This document shows, piece by piece, positions 38,981-51,199 of a stretch of 64,000 bases of DNA (within the stretch, counting starts at the first letter, position 1; each line of letters opens with the position of its first letter). The position numbers and the translations under genes were made by a program. This DNA is from Agmasoma carcini (nom. nud.). Taxonomy: Eukaryota; Microsporidia; Thelohaniidae. The notes under the pieces were generated by a model. That model was not told where the DNA came from. It did not search any database and saw only the letters and a list, made by a program, of their open reading frames with translations. The stretch is from the NCBI GenBank assembly GCA_029232285.1, contig JAOXFI010000022.1, positions 1 through 64,000 on the forward strand. The letters run 5' to 3'.

Positions 38981-41900
38981 ATTTTAAATAATTTAAACTT
39001 ATATTTTGATTAATTACAGCAGAAAAATTAATTAGATAAATATTTAACTTTAAATATTTGAAGCAAAAATCAAACCTATTTATCGATTAAACTAATTTAA
39101 ATTATCATATTAATAGATCATAAAAGGGTTCAAGCGCTATCGTTGTATCAGGTGCTTAAAAGACTACATATATACATGTTTATAATACGCTAAAAATAAG
39201 TTTAGTATTTAGCAATGTGAGAAAAAGAGATTTTAAAAAGCTTGATGCGCATGATTTAATTCGAAACGCTTGAGTAAATATAGGCGAGTATATGGAAGGT
39301 CGGTTGTCTTAAAGATTGATAATTAGCACACGGTCATTCTGAGCTTGAAGAAGTTTTACTTTAGAAAATATTTAGAAAAATACAATATTTGCTGTTCAGT
39401 ACAATAATCAACCTCATTGAAAATATTTAGAAAGCCTTAAAACTGGGTTAAAAAACATATAGTTTTTAAGAATGCTAAAATAATTAGGATAGAAAACTTT
39501 AATTTTATCAGTCAGAGAATATAAGACTTAAATCTGTGTCTAAAATTACACAATCTCTTACAGAAGTAACTCTCATTGAAATCTATAATTTGATTGCTGT
39601 GTTTTAAGATAAGTTCTCTAATTTTTAAACAATTTATATTTATAATTTAGATTTTTTTACTTTATTGGTTTAAAATTATATTAATATCAAAAATGACAAA
39701 AAAGTTTTTTTGCTTAAAATATTTACGAGAAAAATAAAATTTAGTTTGTTTTTTAAATAGAAAATTTGGGTTTGATTATTTTTTACAAAAAAGGTTTTAA
39801 ATAGGTTGTAAACCCAAATATAATCCAATTTAAAAATTGTTATTTTGAGTTTGTGATGTATATACACAAAGTTTTACAAATTTAAATCTTTTAAAATATT
39901 AATTCTAGGGTGTAAATAATTAATGTTCTTATTTATTTAAATTTTATAAATTTTAGATATAATAATGATATTTTTTACATTTTAGACGGGAAAGGGTATA
40001 TAATACAGCAATAAAAAGTAAACAGATACTTATAAGATTATTGATTTTTAATGAGCCTATGAAAATTTTAGTGAATATGAGGTTTTTAAAAGATTATAGT
40101 AAGTTTTTTTAAATTTGCCTTATAAAAAATGTGTCTTATTAGAAATTAATCAATAAATAAAATATCAAAGTAAAATGATTTTTAAGGATCAAGAAAATAA
40201 ATATAATAAAAGTTAAATACTTAATTGATAAATGTTTCTACTTATTAAATCATTTTTAATTTTTCTAAAATTTACTGTTTCTGTTCTTGACTTTGATCTT
40301 TTTACATAGTTCTTCTACTTAAAAAATCAATTCTCAATTAGGTTTTAAAATTAAAAATATGTTGGCAAAAATTTACATTCTGTTCGGCTGGCCTTGATTT
40401 TTAAAAATTTCTTATAAATTCAAGTGTTATCTAAAAATGAAAGATATAATTTTAAACTGATTAAGTTAAACTTTGCAAACAAAAACTTAAAATTGATGTA
40501 TGCACATATATCGTGCTAAAAATCAGGCTATTTTGACAGTAACAGACCATATACTGATATTTTGTAAAGTTGTTGTTACAACTTTGGTAATAAGTGTTGT
40601 ACCTTATGAAAGTATAACTCTATTAGCCAAAAATTAAATAAAATCATTTTTTAATAAGGTTTTTAAATGTTTTATACATATTTCCCTCAGTATTATTGAT
40701 TCTTTTTTTGATGTTTTCTTTTGAATTTATAATAATAACAACTTTTACAATATTTTCAATCTATAGTATAATCCTTCTAAAGTCTTGTAAATAGCAGTAT
40801 TCGATACTGAAATACCAAGTTGGTTTTATTTAACCTAAACTTTTCAGTTTTGTTATCAATATAATCCTGAAAATTTAATTTGGTAATCCGACAAAATCTT
40901 TTCTTGATCTTTTTTCAAAAACGATTCCACTTCTTCTGTATCTTTTTATTATATTATGCACTGTATTGAATAGATTTTTAAAAAAGTGTGGTGTCAACTA
41001 TCAAAGTATCAGTCTTATATTTTTGAATAATCAAGCGTTTGATCTCAGGTGAAATTACTTTCTTGCCCAAATGTTTAAATTTTAAGCGATAAATAAAATG
41101 ATTTAGATAAATTTATAAAATTTTGAAATTCATGATTACTTTAAAATATTTTATAAAAATATAAGATTTTTGGGGTTAGTATACCTAAGTAAATTTTAAA
41201 TAGAACTATACGACAAAAAATTTTAAAAATTATAAAAGTTTTTTTTAATTTAATCTAAGCTATTTTCAACCTACAATTATTATTTAAACAACGGTATTTT
41301 GTTGATATTGCTCTTTTCTTTATAAACAAATATATTTGGCTATAAAAAACATGTTTTTTTCAAACAAACGCTTTTCACTTTAATATTTTTATTTATTTAA
41401 AAAATTTGATACAATTTAGAAATACTCTAAAAATTACATTAATATTTTAATACAGTCACTCTAACATGTGAGGTGACTGAATTGGGGCTTAAAAATAAAT
41501 CAACTAATATTCTTTCACAAAATTAGTAAGATTATTTTATAAAAACCACTTTTTTATAAAAGTTCAATTTTAAACTCCTACCAAACAATTTCTAAATTAT
41601 TTGTAAATTTTCGTATTATCCCCAAATGATTTATTAAATTTGATTATATTATTCCTATATCTTGAATTTTTAACAGCTGTAAGATAAGATAGAAATCCAT
41701 CTGTTTTATTTAAAGTACCCTTATTTATATTATTTATTACAATTTTAAGGATTCAGTTGTTCTATCTAGTAAAACTTCAAACATTTATTCTTTTGTTACC
41801 TCACATATTATTCTTATAAGCTATTCAGTATCTCTAACTTCGATTTTTATGCTTGTATAGTTATAATAACTTTTCACGGCATCAATTTGCAATGACTTTT

Positions 41901-43616
41901 CTGTTTTACTAACAATATCATTAAATGCATCAATGAATATGTTTTTTAATTAAATATATATTCCATTTATATTTAATTAAGTGATCTTTGACAAATATAA
42001 TGGTTTATATGTTGTTTATATGCGCTTTAGAACATCTTAAAAACATCTTATTGAGAGTTTATTTTAATGTTTTTACTTGCCTAAATAATAATTCTCTCGA
42101 TAGAGATACTTTGCTTTGCCAGTAATGATAGAAATAAAAAATTATGATCTCTTTTTCTTAATACAAGAATAAAATCATTTACTTTCCTATATAGGCTTAG
42201 GTGCGGAAAGATGATTGTAATGTTTTATTTTTGAATAATTCTAAAATGAAAATATAAATATTAAAATTACACCAATAACATAAAATTGTGTATTATCAAT
42301 AATTTAGGTTTTTTTTGCTATTCGAATTTTTGTGAGGGTTTAATTGAAATAAAAAAGTTTTTAAAAAGCTAAAAATAAACACGAGTAATAAAAACTGCGA
42401 AATTATTGATAGTTAAACTCCTTTATTAATTTATATATTTTTATTTTAGAAATATTCAAAAATGTTATATTTTTACATTAGCTAATACAAGTTATAAAAT
42501 AGAATTAAGTTATGAATTTTTATTTATTTGATTATAATTGCATTTGATTTTTTAAAATAACCTGGTATCATAGAAAGTATTTTTTCAAAAATAAATATAA
42601 TAATACTAATGTTTTACAATACATTTTATTTGATTAAATATAATAAATCATTCTTAAATTTGTCTTTATTGTTCAAACCCATGTGAATATTCGAGGAACA
42701 CAAGCTTTTATCTATTTTTAAAAGAATCAACACTTTGTGTATTGACATCACTATCTAAATAAATATTTATAACATACGTCATCATATATAAAATTGTTCT
42801 TATTTAAACTAGAATAATTCTTATGTTCAACAGTCAAATTGTACTACCTGCACATACTTGATTACATATAATAGATAATATAGCATTAGCTTTATTATTA
42901 GGTATAACTTTTGCAAAATTTTAGCAATTTTATTCCACATTTAACAATGCAGATATCATCAGTCTTATTTGACGGTGCTCTGCTCTTATGAATTTTAATT
43001 TAAATTTAAGTATAGTTTTAACAACTTGAAAAATAAAACCAGGGCCACCTAATTTGCAAAGAATAAAATAAAGTTAAAGTATCTTCTCAATAAATTTAGT
43101 AGTTATTTTTTATTTTAAGTCTCGTGGCCACTGAAGTTTGTTTTAATGATTCTTCTCACCCGTTTTATAAGGAATTTTATTAATACAGTAAGTATAATTC
43201 TCATGTCTAAAATAATAAGGTCTAATTAAAATTATATCTTATTATTCATATAATTTATCGACATTTCTGGTATATGGCCTGTGCAATATAGAATTAAGAC
43301 AACTTGGGCTTTTAGAACATTAAATTCTTATGTTGTAAACCTATTGTTCTGTGCCGTCTGCGTTCATAAAGTAATTTTTTGTTATCTGTGTCGTTTTTAT
43401 TCCACTTTAATTATATAAAATGTTATGATTTTATTGATATATAACGTGATAATACATAATTCACATTCATTCGTATAAATGTAACCTTTAAATATATAAA
43501 AAAACAAATAACTGTCACAGTCTTATAAAATTTCTACAGAACAATCCTTTCTATTTTTTATACATGGGGTTTAAAAATACATAAGAATTAAATAAAGCTA
43601 TTTAAGATAATTTTAG
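38981..43616. other. 4.6-kb A+T-rich desert
   Basis: No credible gene. Stop codons are dense in all frames. A short inverted repeat CAGTCAC...GTGACTG lies at about 41454-41478, and palindromic A/T tracts are frequent. It is probably heavily decayed transposon sequence. No family was recognised in this stretch. Confidence 0.45.
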
Positions 43617-44169
43617 TTGTTGAATGCTTATACTATTAATTATATCATTAGAATTGTTATCATTGCATATTTAAACTCTATTATATTGAAATACTTTAAT
43701 TATCACGTATATATTTTTGTTACGCTGTTCTTTGAGTGGTCTGGGCCGAGTATTCATATTGTTATCAGTATTCGTTCTAACTACTACTCGTTTTCAACAG
43801 TAAAATCTAATACATTAAATCTCTACGAAATTTTTCAAATCATCTTTTCAGCGGCTCTATTTGATCTTCCTCGATCATTTCGAAATTATTTATTTCATTT
43901 GAATCTATTAAAAGGCATGGATTAGCATTTAATTTATTTAAAAATATTGATATTTGTGATATAAATCCTTGGTGATTTCTTCAAGAAAAATATGTCGTTC
44001 TAATAAATCAACAACAAATCTATCATGAATTTTTCGTTATTGATACTATTTATATATAAGTTAAAAGCGTTCTTATATATTCATCAGTCATTAATTCTTT
44101 TAAAGAAAGATCATATAATAATGCAATGGTGTTGTATTTGTGGTTTGTTATTTGATATTATTATAACTA

Positions 44170-44500
44170 TTTGTTATTTCTTTGCTATAAAGTGTTCCAC
44201 TTAACATCTATTTTACGTTTGTGTTTAAAGATATTGAAATCTGCCAAGAACATGTTAAATTCAAATTTTTAACACATTTCAGTTATATGAGAATTAATAA
44301 ACTCTTTGCCGTTGTCATTATGCAAAATATAACAAAACCCTACTCAACGCATTATAAAAGTGATTGCAGAAGCAATTTTTCTATCTTTTTGGTATAAACT
44401 GGTATAGTACATGCAAATTTTGTGAAAAACTACTATAACAAGTGTCTATTTATAGCTATAGTATATGTTGGTATAATAACTAAAGTCAATAAATTGTTCT
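44170..44500 (-). pseudogene. Retroelement-type integrase (rve core) relic
   Basis: The minus strand from about 44500 downward reads QFIDFSYYTNIYYSYK, then after a stop FHKICMYYTSLYQKDRKIAS, then LHNDNGKEFINSHITEMC (about 44272-44325), then a VKWNTL-like piece. This matches the D..x..D core of retroviral-type integrases: first Asp in the IDF block, second in the DNG.EF.N motif, and a W.N.TLQ-like third region. Several stops and shifts break it. It is consistent with an LTR retrotransposon, and solo-LTR-like repeats occur elsewhere in the window. Confidence 0.6.
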
Positions 44501-45179
44501 CTCGGATGAAATGCGATAAAAGAGTAAAAACACCGTGTTAAAATGGTATTTCTGACTTAGAAAACTTCACAAAGACACTCATTATCATATTTTTGTTATC
44601 CCGTAAACTTCATTTTTAATAAAATCATATAACCGATTTCTTCCAACTTTCTTCATTTTCGATATGTCTAAGTTTAATATAATCAGACATAAATTATATT
44701 ATATTTCAAAGTATCTTTTAAATGTATCCGCTCTCACTTAATATTTAAAAAATTGCTTTGATTACGAAATGATATATTTTGATACCCTTTTCGCATTGTT
44801 TCTAATAAGGTATCATTCTCTTAATATTACAAAATTAATAACCCTTCTTCTAAATTGATTTTTTGTATTTCTCATAAAAGTCATAGTTATTTATATAAAT
44901 TAAATATTGGGTTTTATGGGACTGTGACAACAACTATAACGATACTCATTCAAATACTCTATAGGTGTCTATATATTACTCAGGGGTTATAGTTGACGAA
45001 AGATCCGGAAGGAAATACTGGTTCATGTCCATTTTAAAAGACTCTCGAAAATTCTTTGAGTCCCCAGGAAAAAAAATATAAATAAATAAAATTCATTATA
45101 TATTAAAAGATGTAATGATACGAAATTCCTGATCATTAATACCAATAATACATTGTTTTTTGCTTTTTAAATGAAAATT

Positions 45180-45620
45180 CAATTAGGTGGCTAAATAAAT
45201 CATCACTTTAATACCTTTTTTAGTTTATATTTTGCCTGAGACCAAATACACTCAATAGTTTGCGTTTATACACTTGTATCATGAGGTTGACGAAATTATA
45301 TAAAATTTTGATGTTCTTATATTTATATCTACCATTTATAATATTTAATAGTGATTATAATTTCTCTATTCATCTGTTCTATTGTCCACCACTTTAACAA
45401 AGCAATTTTTGTTCCTCTTTCAACACCTTCTAATACCCAAGATTCTCTTTTAACTCTGCCACTGTTATATTTTCTTTTTAAAAACAAACTCATCTATTTT
45501 TATTTTTGTTAAAAAGAAATGTATCATACCATCTCTGCACACTTCTTGCCATAATTGTATAGTCTTTCTGTTGACATTTAATCACGATTGTATGTCTGTA
45601 TGAGGCATATCAAAGCTTTT
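45180..45620 (-). pseudogene. ISXO2/IS1595-like transposase relic 3
   Basis: The minus strand shows YNYGKKCAEMV (about 45540), IDEFVFKKKI, then in another frame KYNSGRVKRESWVLEGVERG and TKIALLKWWT (about 45400-45480). The C-terminal hallmark DTSVYTQTIECIWSQAKYKL follows (about 45215-45275). It closely resembles relic 4 at 49400-50050, so the two come from one subfamily. Confidence 0.75.
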
Positions 45621-47123
45621 CTTATAAATAATTTTTAATAATATTTAAAACTTATTTTTTATGATGCTTCCTGCGCCTCTTAACATATTTTCAGCATTGT
45701 TGCTGTTATTGATTAGAACACGAATGTTTCGTACACTAAACAGTTCATGGTATTTTTAATTAATCTAAGCTAGAGCTAAAAATTTAAACCTTTCTTCTGC
45801 ATTGCCTAATCTTGAATATAAAAGATCTTCATGTATTTTAAAATTCAATTTTTCATCAAAATATAACACTGATGATAATTTTATAATATTATGATCGTGT
45901 CTTATTCTTACTATGGTTCTAAATAAATAATATACATAGATAAAATATTTTTGTATTAATAGTATTAAAATATATTAGAAATTAACTATATTTAAACATA
46001 AAATAAAACTTTAAAATAAAAATTTTAGTTATAAAATATTTACTAAATTTTTAAAAATGTTCTTAAAATTCAAAAATCTCTTATAACAGACATGAGCCAA
46101 AATTTCAATATTTTATCCAAGTATTGAGCAATAATTTATAAAAGAGTGCATTAAATTTAAAATTTAAATCTCAACAAGACAATGATTCAAAGCATAAAAG
46201 TAAGTTGACATCAATTTTTATATTTTGTATTAGAATGGTTTCACATAACACAACCTTATATTACATCTGTGAGCTTATTTAAGCAACAATTAAGATATGT
46301 TGTTTTTCGAAACGGGCACATTTAATATCAAAACTAATGAAATGTGATCTGATATTGGTATTGTATATTATAGAACATTAGTAAATCTATAAGTGACAGA
46401 ATTTAAGAAATTATGCTGGTAAAGCTAGACCATGCATCATATTTAATAATTATGTTCGGTTTTCAATTTAAAAATTTATCAAAATTATCAAAAGGTTTAT
46501 ATAAAATGTGCAATTTAAGAAATTAACATATTATGGATATAATCATACGATTAGACTCTAATTTTTTATGTTTTTCTATCTGAAAAAAACTTTTTGGGGT
46601 GTCTGTTTTTTTTTCATAAAATTACAAATTTTGTAATTGTTACAAATAGAACGTAAAAAGTTATGGAAGTTCATCAAAAATAATATCCAGGAAGGTCTTT
46701 GATGAAATCACATGGCTAGACCTCATAACATTATTATTATAAATTCGATCTTTGTAATTTTATAATCAAACATAAATAAGAGTTTTAAGAATAAAAAAGA
46801 GAACACATTAATATAAATGAAAGGATCTGAAGTGTCTAAAAATTGATACTAAGAAGACGTAATGTTTAGTAATCATATATATATGAATATGACAGATTAA
46901 AATATTAAGGTTTCAGAGCAAAAGTTATTGTTGTAAAAATATTCTCTTAAAATTTTATTTATTTTTATCAAATATTGTATAACATCACAATGTGATTTTT
47001 GATAGAATCTCTCAATTTTTATACTATGAAAATTTATTTGACTATATATATACGAACTGGATCATTATAATAATTTTTGATACTAACCTAGAAGATTTTC
47101 TAAATTCAAAAAAAATTCAAGTC
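45621..47123. other. A+T-rich region, nothing firmly recognised
   Basis: About 1.5 kb without a supported gene. The open frame that begins with GTG at 46992 is credible only from the ATG at 47124. Confidence 0.4.
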
Positions 47124-47294
47124 ATGATCACAATAGCATACAAACTTTCACCTGTCTCCTTTGATTATAAAGTCAATGATGACAATGTACAACTACACCA
47201 TCCACTAACACTTATTATATTCATTAGTCTATTATCTATCATCCAATTCTTATGTGTATTAACTTATGACTATAAATTTTTAAGATTTTTTTAA
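47124..47294 (+). CDS. Possible small tail-anchored membrane protein
   Basis: A 56-residue frame from the ATG at 47124. It has a polar N-terminus (AYKLSPVSFDYKVNDDNVQL) and one C-terminal hydrophobic helix (LTLIIFISLLSIIQFLCVL) followed by about ten residues. This patch is richer in G+C and less repetitive than the surrounding desert, and it lies 245 bp upstream of PRE3 on the same strand. Candidates of this size and shape would be small endoplasmic-reticulum or mitosome subunits, but I do not recognise one. It may be chance. Confidence 0.35.
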   Translation: MITIAYKLSPVSFDYKVNDDNVQLHHPLTLIIFISLLSIIQFLCVLTYDYKFLRFF

Positions 47295-47539
47295 TACATT
47301 GATCCTCTCAAATTTCATTTTTATATTTCTTAAAAGACATATAAATCTAGGCCTTTCCTTTGGGTTAACAATTAATTGTTACACTGATCAAATCATATTT
47401 TTTTATTGTAAAAAGGATGACCAATGATTTATATAAAATAGTCACGACACATACATAAATATACACAATAGAAACATCATAAATCATATACAATTAATTT
47501 ATCATAACTCTTACATCAACAACAAAAAAATTTTAACCT

Positions 47540-48160
47540 ATGGAAGAAACCAAAACATTGACAGGAACAACCATAATGGCATTTAAATATGATAAGGGCG
47601 TCATACTTGCCTCAGACACTCAGGCTTCTGTTGGAAGAGGAATAGGCTCTGAGTATGTAGAAAAGATTATTATGATTAGTGATAACGTCTATGTTTGTAT
47701 ATCTGGTGTGGCTTCTGATTGCCAAAGATTAGCTAGGATTGTTAAGTTGCAGCTCTCAAGGTTGGTATTTATGGAACAGACCAAACCATCTGTTCATACC
47801 GCTGCCGTATATTTGAGAGATCTAATTTATGAGTACCCTACACTTCTGGCCTCATTAATTGTTGCAGGATTTGATGATGAGCCAAAAGTATATTCTGTCA
47901 AGAATTGTGGCTACATGCAGGAGCACAATATTGTAGCTGGTGGTAGCGGGTCTATCTATATTTCCGCACTGATTGATAATATGTATAACGAAGGTATGAA
48001 TGAAGAACAGGCCATTAATTTTGCCAAAAATAGTGTTGTATCTGCAATAAGGAGGGATTATGCTTCTGGTGGTCTTATAAGAATTATATCTGTGAATGAA
48101 AACGAATCAAGAAAAATGTACGTTCAAGGTGATGATGTTTTGAGAATGATTAAAGCATAA
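47540..48160 (+). CDS. PRE3: 20S proteasome beta-1 subunit (PRE3)
   Basis: A 206-residue N-terminal-nucleophile hydrolase. A short propeptide of about nine residues ends LTG before the catalytic Thr1 (TTIMAF). Counting from Thr1 gives Asp17 and Lys33 exactly in place (LASD and EKI), and the SGG loop of the active site (YASGGLIRI). The beta-1 features HTAAVYLRDLIYE and SGGLIRI fit PSMB6/PRE3 better than beta-2 or beta-5. This is the caspase-like catalytic subunit. Residue 45, normally Arg in beta-1 and responsible for acidic P1 preference, is Ile here, so specificity may differ. It partners functionally with RPT5, also in the window. Confidence 0.93.
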   Translation: MEETKTLTGTTIMAFKYDKGVILASDTQASVGRGIGSEYVEKIIMISDNVYVCISGVASDCQRLARIVKLQLSRLVFMEQTKPSVHTAAVYLRDLIYEYPTLLASLIVAGFDDEPKVYSVKNCGYMQEHNIVAGGSGSIYISALIDNMYNEGMNEEQAINFAKNSVVSAIRRDYASGGLIRIISVNENESRKMYVQGDDVLRMIKA

Positions 48161-49044
48161 TTGAATTTTGTTTAAAATGGCTTTAAGTCGATGTTTTATT
48201 TTTTTGATTTGGAATTTATTCAATTTTTTACCATTTCTGTGTTCTTAATAATGATTATTCTGATGTGTATAACTTTTATATTAGCACAAGGGGTGTAAGA
48301 TTAACCTAAAGATTATAAAACCTCTTATAAATGCAAATATATTATACAATTAACAAATGTAGAAAAAGAATTAAATATTCCTTACAAGTGAAATATTTTC
48401 TGATATAATAAAAAAAATTCTCCGTGTGTGATGCTTAATATTATGTAAATAATCTTGTTCATATCTTCAGGATGAACCTTTAGATTAATCCCGATCTTTC
48501 TTTAAATTTAAGAGTATTTTAAGTATGGTTGTTTTGTTTTATTTTATTTTTTTTGATATTTTTATTTCAAATAATTTTTTACATATGTGATTTAAATAAA
48601 TCATGTTTTTACAAAAGAATGAATTACGTAACCACAATAAAAATATATTTAAATATTGATTTTTATTAAAAACCTCATATAAATGCATATATCATATTTT
48701 AACCTTAAAATATTTTTCAAATTATTATAAACTTGATGAATATGGTTAAACAAAAAAAATTCAACAGCTAAAAAATTATATAAAAACTAGTTTATATCAA
48801 ATATTTAATTTAGGATTGTTTTGATAATGAATTATATACTAAAATCTACATATAATATACTTTTTATATTGTCTTTATAACTATAAAGATGATAAGAGAT
48901 ATATAAGATTTATCTGTTATAATATAATAATTTAGCATATATTGTTTAATATATATGAATTCAATATATGTGATTTTGTAACATTTTAAAATCCAATATT
49001 GTTAACATTTTTAATATAATGTATGTGTTTAATAATTCTATTAA
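48161..49044. other. Intergenic, nothing recognised
   Basis: About 880 bp of A+T-rich DNA between PRE3 and tRNA-Glu. No coding or structural signal seen. Confidence 0.5.
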
Positions 49045-49115
49045 TTCCCAATAGTACAGTGGTTAGTATGGCAGCCTTTCACGTTGTAGGCCTGGGTTCA
49101 ATTCCCAGTTGGGAA
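49045..49115 (+). tRNA. tRNA-Glu (anticodon UUC)
   Basis: A complete cloverleaf of 71 nt. Acceptor TTCCCAA pairs with TTGGGAA; D-arm GTAC/GTAT encloses AGTGGTTA; anticodon stem GCAGC/GTTGT has loop CTTTCAC (anticodon TTC, Glu); variable AGGC; T-arm CTGGG/CCCAG has loop TTCAATT. No intron. CCA is not encoded. A run of T (from 49118) provides an RNA polymerase III terminator. The GGTTCAATTCC-type B box and the A box are internal as usual. Confidence 0.95.
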
Positions 49116-49117
49116 AT

Positions 49118-49127
49118 CTTTTTTTCT
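49118..49127 (+). terminator. RNA polymerase III terminator of tRNA-Glu
   Basis: A TCTTTTTTTC run directly after the tRNA 3' end gives the T-tract at which RNA polymerase III stops. Confidence 0.8.
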
Positions 49128-49399
49128 AAATTTTTTTGTTGTTTTTTTTTGTTTATTGATTCATGTTTTGAATGTTGTATGCTCTATCAACAACTTTTAA
49201 ATGTTTAAATTAAGGAAATCAACTGGTTTTTATTAATAAATGGTTTCTAATATGCTTAAATACCACAATTTTATATAAAAATTTTTTAAAAATATTTATT
49301 TAAAACCATGATAAGAACAAGACACGATCATAATATTATAAATCCATATTGCGTATTATCATTTGATGAAATATTAAATTTTAAAATACACGAAGATAT

Positions 49400-50050
49400 T
49401 TTATATTCAAGATTAGGTAAGTCTGAAGAATGAATTAATATACGCCCATTTTTGATTTATTAAAAATACATTGAACTGTTCAGTATGTGGAGAATTCTCG
49501 ACCCCATTTATGACAGCAGCAATGTTAAAAAGTTTGTTTGGAGGTGTAAGAAATATCATAAAAAGATAAGCTATTTTTCAAGTAAGATTGATCTTTAAAT
49601 ATTATTGAATAATATTTATATAATCAGCCTTGATATATCTCAGACAGAAAAAGCATATAATTATGACAAGAAGTGTGTAGAGATGGTATGATATACTTTA
49701 TTTTATCAATTAAAAATAAACGTATTAATGAGATAGGAAGAACAAAAATAGACAAAAATTTTCAAAAGAAAATATGACGGTGGTAGATTTGAACGAAAGA
49801 TTTTTGTAGTAGGCGGCATTGATATAGAAAAATTGCTTTGTTGAAGTAGTAGACAATATAAATGAATCAACAATAGAAAAGATTATAATAACAGATGAAT
49901 AGAGAGCCTATTAGACAACATTAAATAATATAAATAGCAGATGACATAAGACCATAAATTATCAATATAATTTTGTCACCTTTCATGATACAAGTGTACA
50001 TACGCAAACTATTGAGTGTCTTTGTCTAAAGTAAATATTGAACTTAGGAA
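49400..50050 (+). pseudogene. ISXO2/IS1595-like transposase relic 4
   Basis: Plus-strand pieces: AYNYDKKCVEMV (about 49655), KIDKNFQKKIYDGGRFERKI followed by FVVGGIDIEK (about 49750-49835), and HDTSVHTQTIECLC (about 49984-50028). This is the same order as relic 3 on the opposite strand. Stops are frequent. Confidence 0.75.
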
Positions 50051-50362
50051 GAAAAGGGATTAAAATTATAATTTATTTTGCCACTTTATTAAAGAATAAG
50101 AGTCCAACGTTTTATTGGAATTAATGAGCTTAGATTTTTATAATCAAAAATTAAGTACCATCACATCTTTTAATATATATTGTTTCATGAACTATTTTTA
50201 CAGTATTTGCAATTAACATCACAATCGTTTCAAATAAATTTCCAATATATTTTTATTTTACTGGATTAATAATAAACAGTGGGTTTTTAAAATCATTTAT
50301 TTAAAACATTTTCTCATTTTTTTGATTTGATAATATATATCAATACTTTTTTTAAAACCCCA

Positions 50363-51190
50363 TCACGATTGTAAAATCTTATCTTCCAATACCAAATTAA
50401 GTTTTTTATTCTGATTCGCTTTTATCATTCTTTTATTAACAAAATTCTTAATTAGATTTAAGAGAAAAGGATGTCCAATCCTTAAACCTAGACAGCTAAT
50501 ATTCTTAGGCAAGCCCTTGTAATTGTGTATACAAGGGTTATCTATTTTGAAAACAGGATCAAAATGCATTTTAATGTATGCGACTTTAAGAACAATAAGA
50601 TAAGTCTTGAAGTTTTTCATGTTAAAACCTTATCATGAACTCTATGGTAAAACAACCATTATTGTTCGTAGAATAGAAACAGAAATATTTCGTGTTCTAT
50701 CACAAGGACATCTACGAAAGCTGATGTTCCCATTAAAGACCACCTTTCTTTGGTCTAGATGAGACGGCAATACTAACCTCGTCTAAAACACGAATTTATT
50801 AGAACTATGAGTTATTTCATAATTACGAAATGTTTGTGCATAAGACGAACGTTTTCTGATCGTGTTTTTGTGCTCCAAGGAGCAAGGTCTATTGTCATTT
50901 GTTTCAAAAGTTAATATTAATTTCAACTTTTCTACAAAGTTTCTATGGTGAAAGAAGACAATTTTGATCAGTTCAATTTCTCAATTGTTCCTATTGATCA
51001 AAATTGGTTTTAGACTTACGGTCTCCACCTTGTTGTTTTATAGTTATTGGCCACTTTCACAGTAGATCAATAATTTAATCCCAAGGCTTCTGAAATATAT
51101 TTGGTTGACCATCCCTGTCTGATTTTAGCCAATATATTTTCCTTTTATTTGAAAAACGAACATAGTTTTTTTAGATCATATAAATTTAAA
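50363..51190 (-). pseudogene. IS630/Tc1-like transposase relic with long intact 3' part
   Basis: The minus strand starts near 51140 with ILAKIRQGWSTKYISEALGL (helix-turn-helix). It continues through FL/VLDEVSIAVSSRPKKGWSLM with GTSAFV (about 50770-50700), the first catalytic Asp region of the DDE domain. It ends with an uninterrupted frame at 50363-50620 carrying VFKIDNPCIHNYKGLPKN (second Asp) and GHPFLLNLIKNFVNKRMIKA, matching the SPFLNPIEN.F..K region. Stops and frame changes upstream make it a pseudogene. Confidence 0.75.
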
Positions 51191-51199
51191 ATAATGAAA

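Noticed and set aside
41454..41478. CAGTCAC...GTGACTG inverted repeat as a mariner terminus
   Set aside because: Only 7-bp arms, no partner end or transposase fragment could be linked to it.
43617..43925. 102-codon plus-strand open frame
   Set aside because: A+T-driven hydrophobic composition beside a minus-strand integrase relic; no family recognised.
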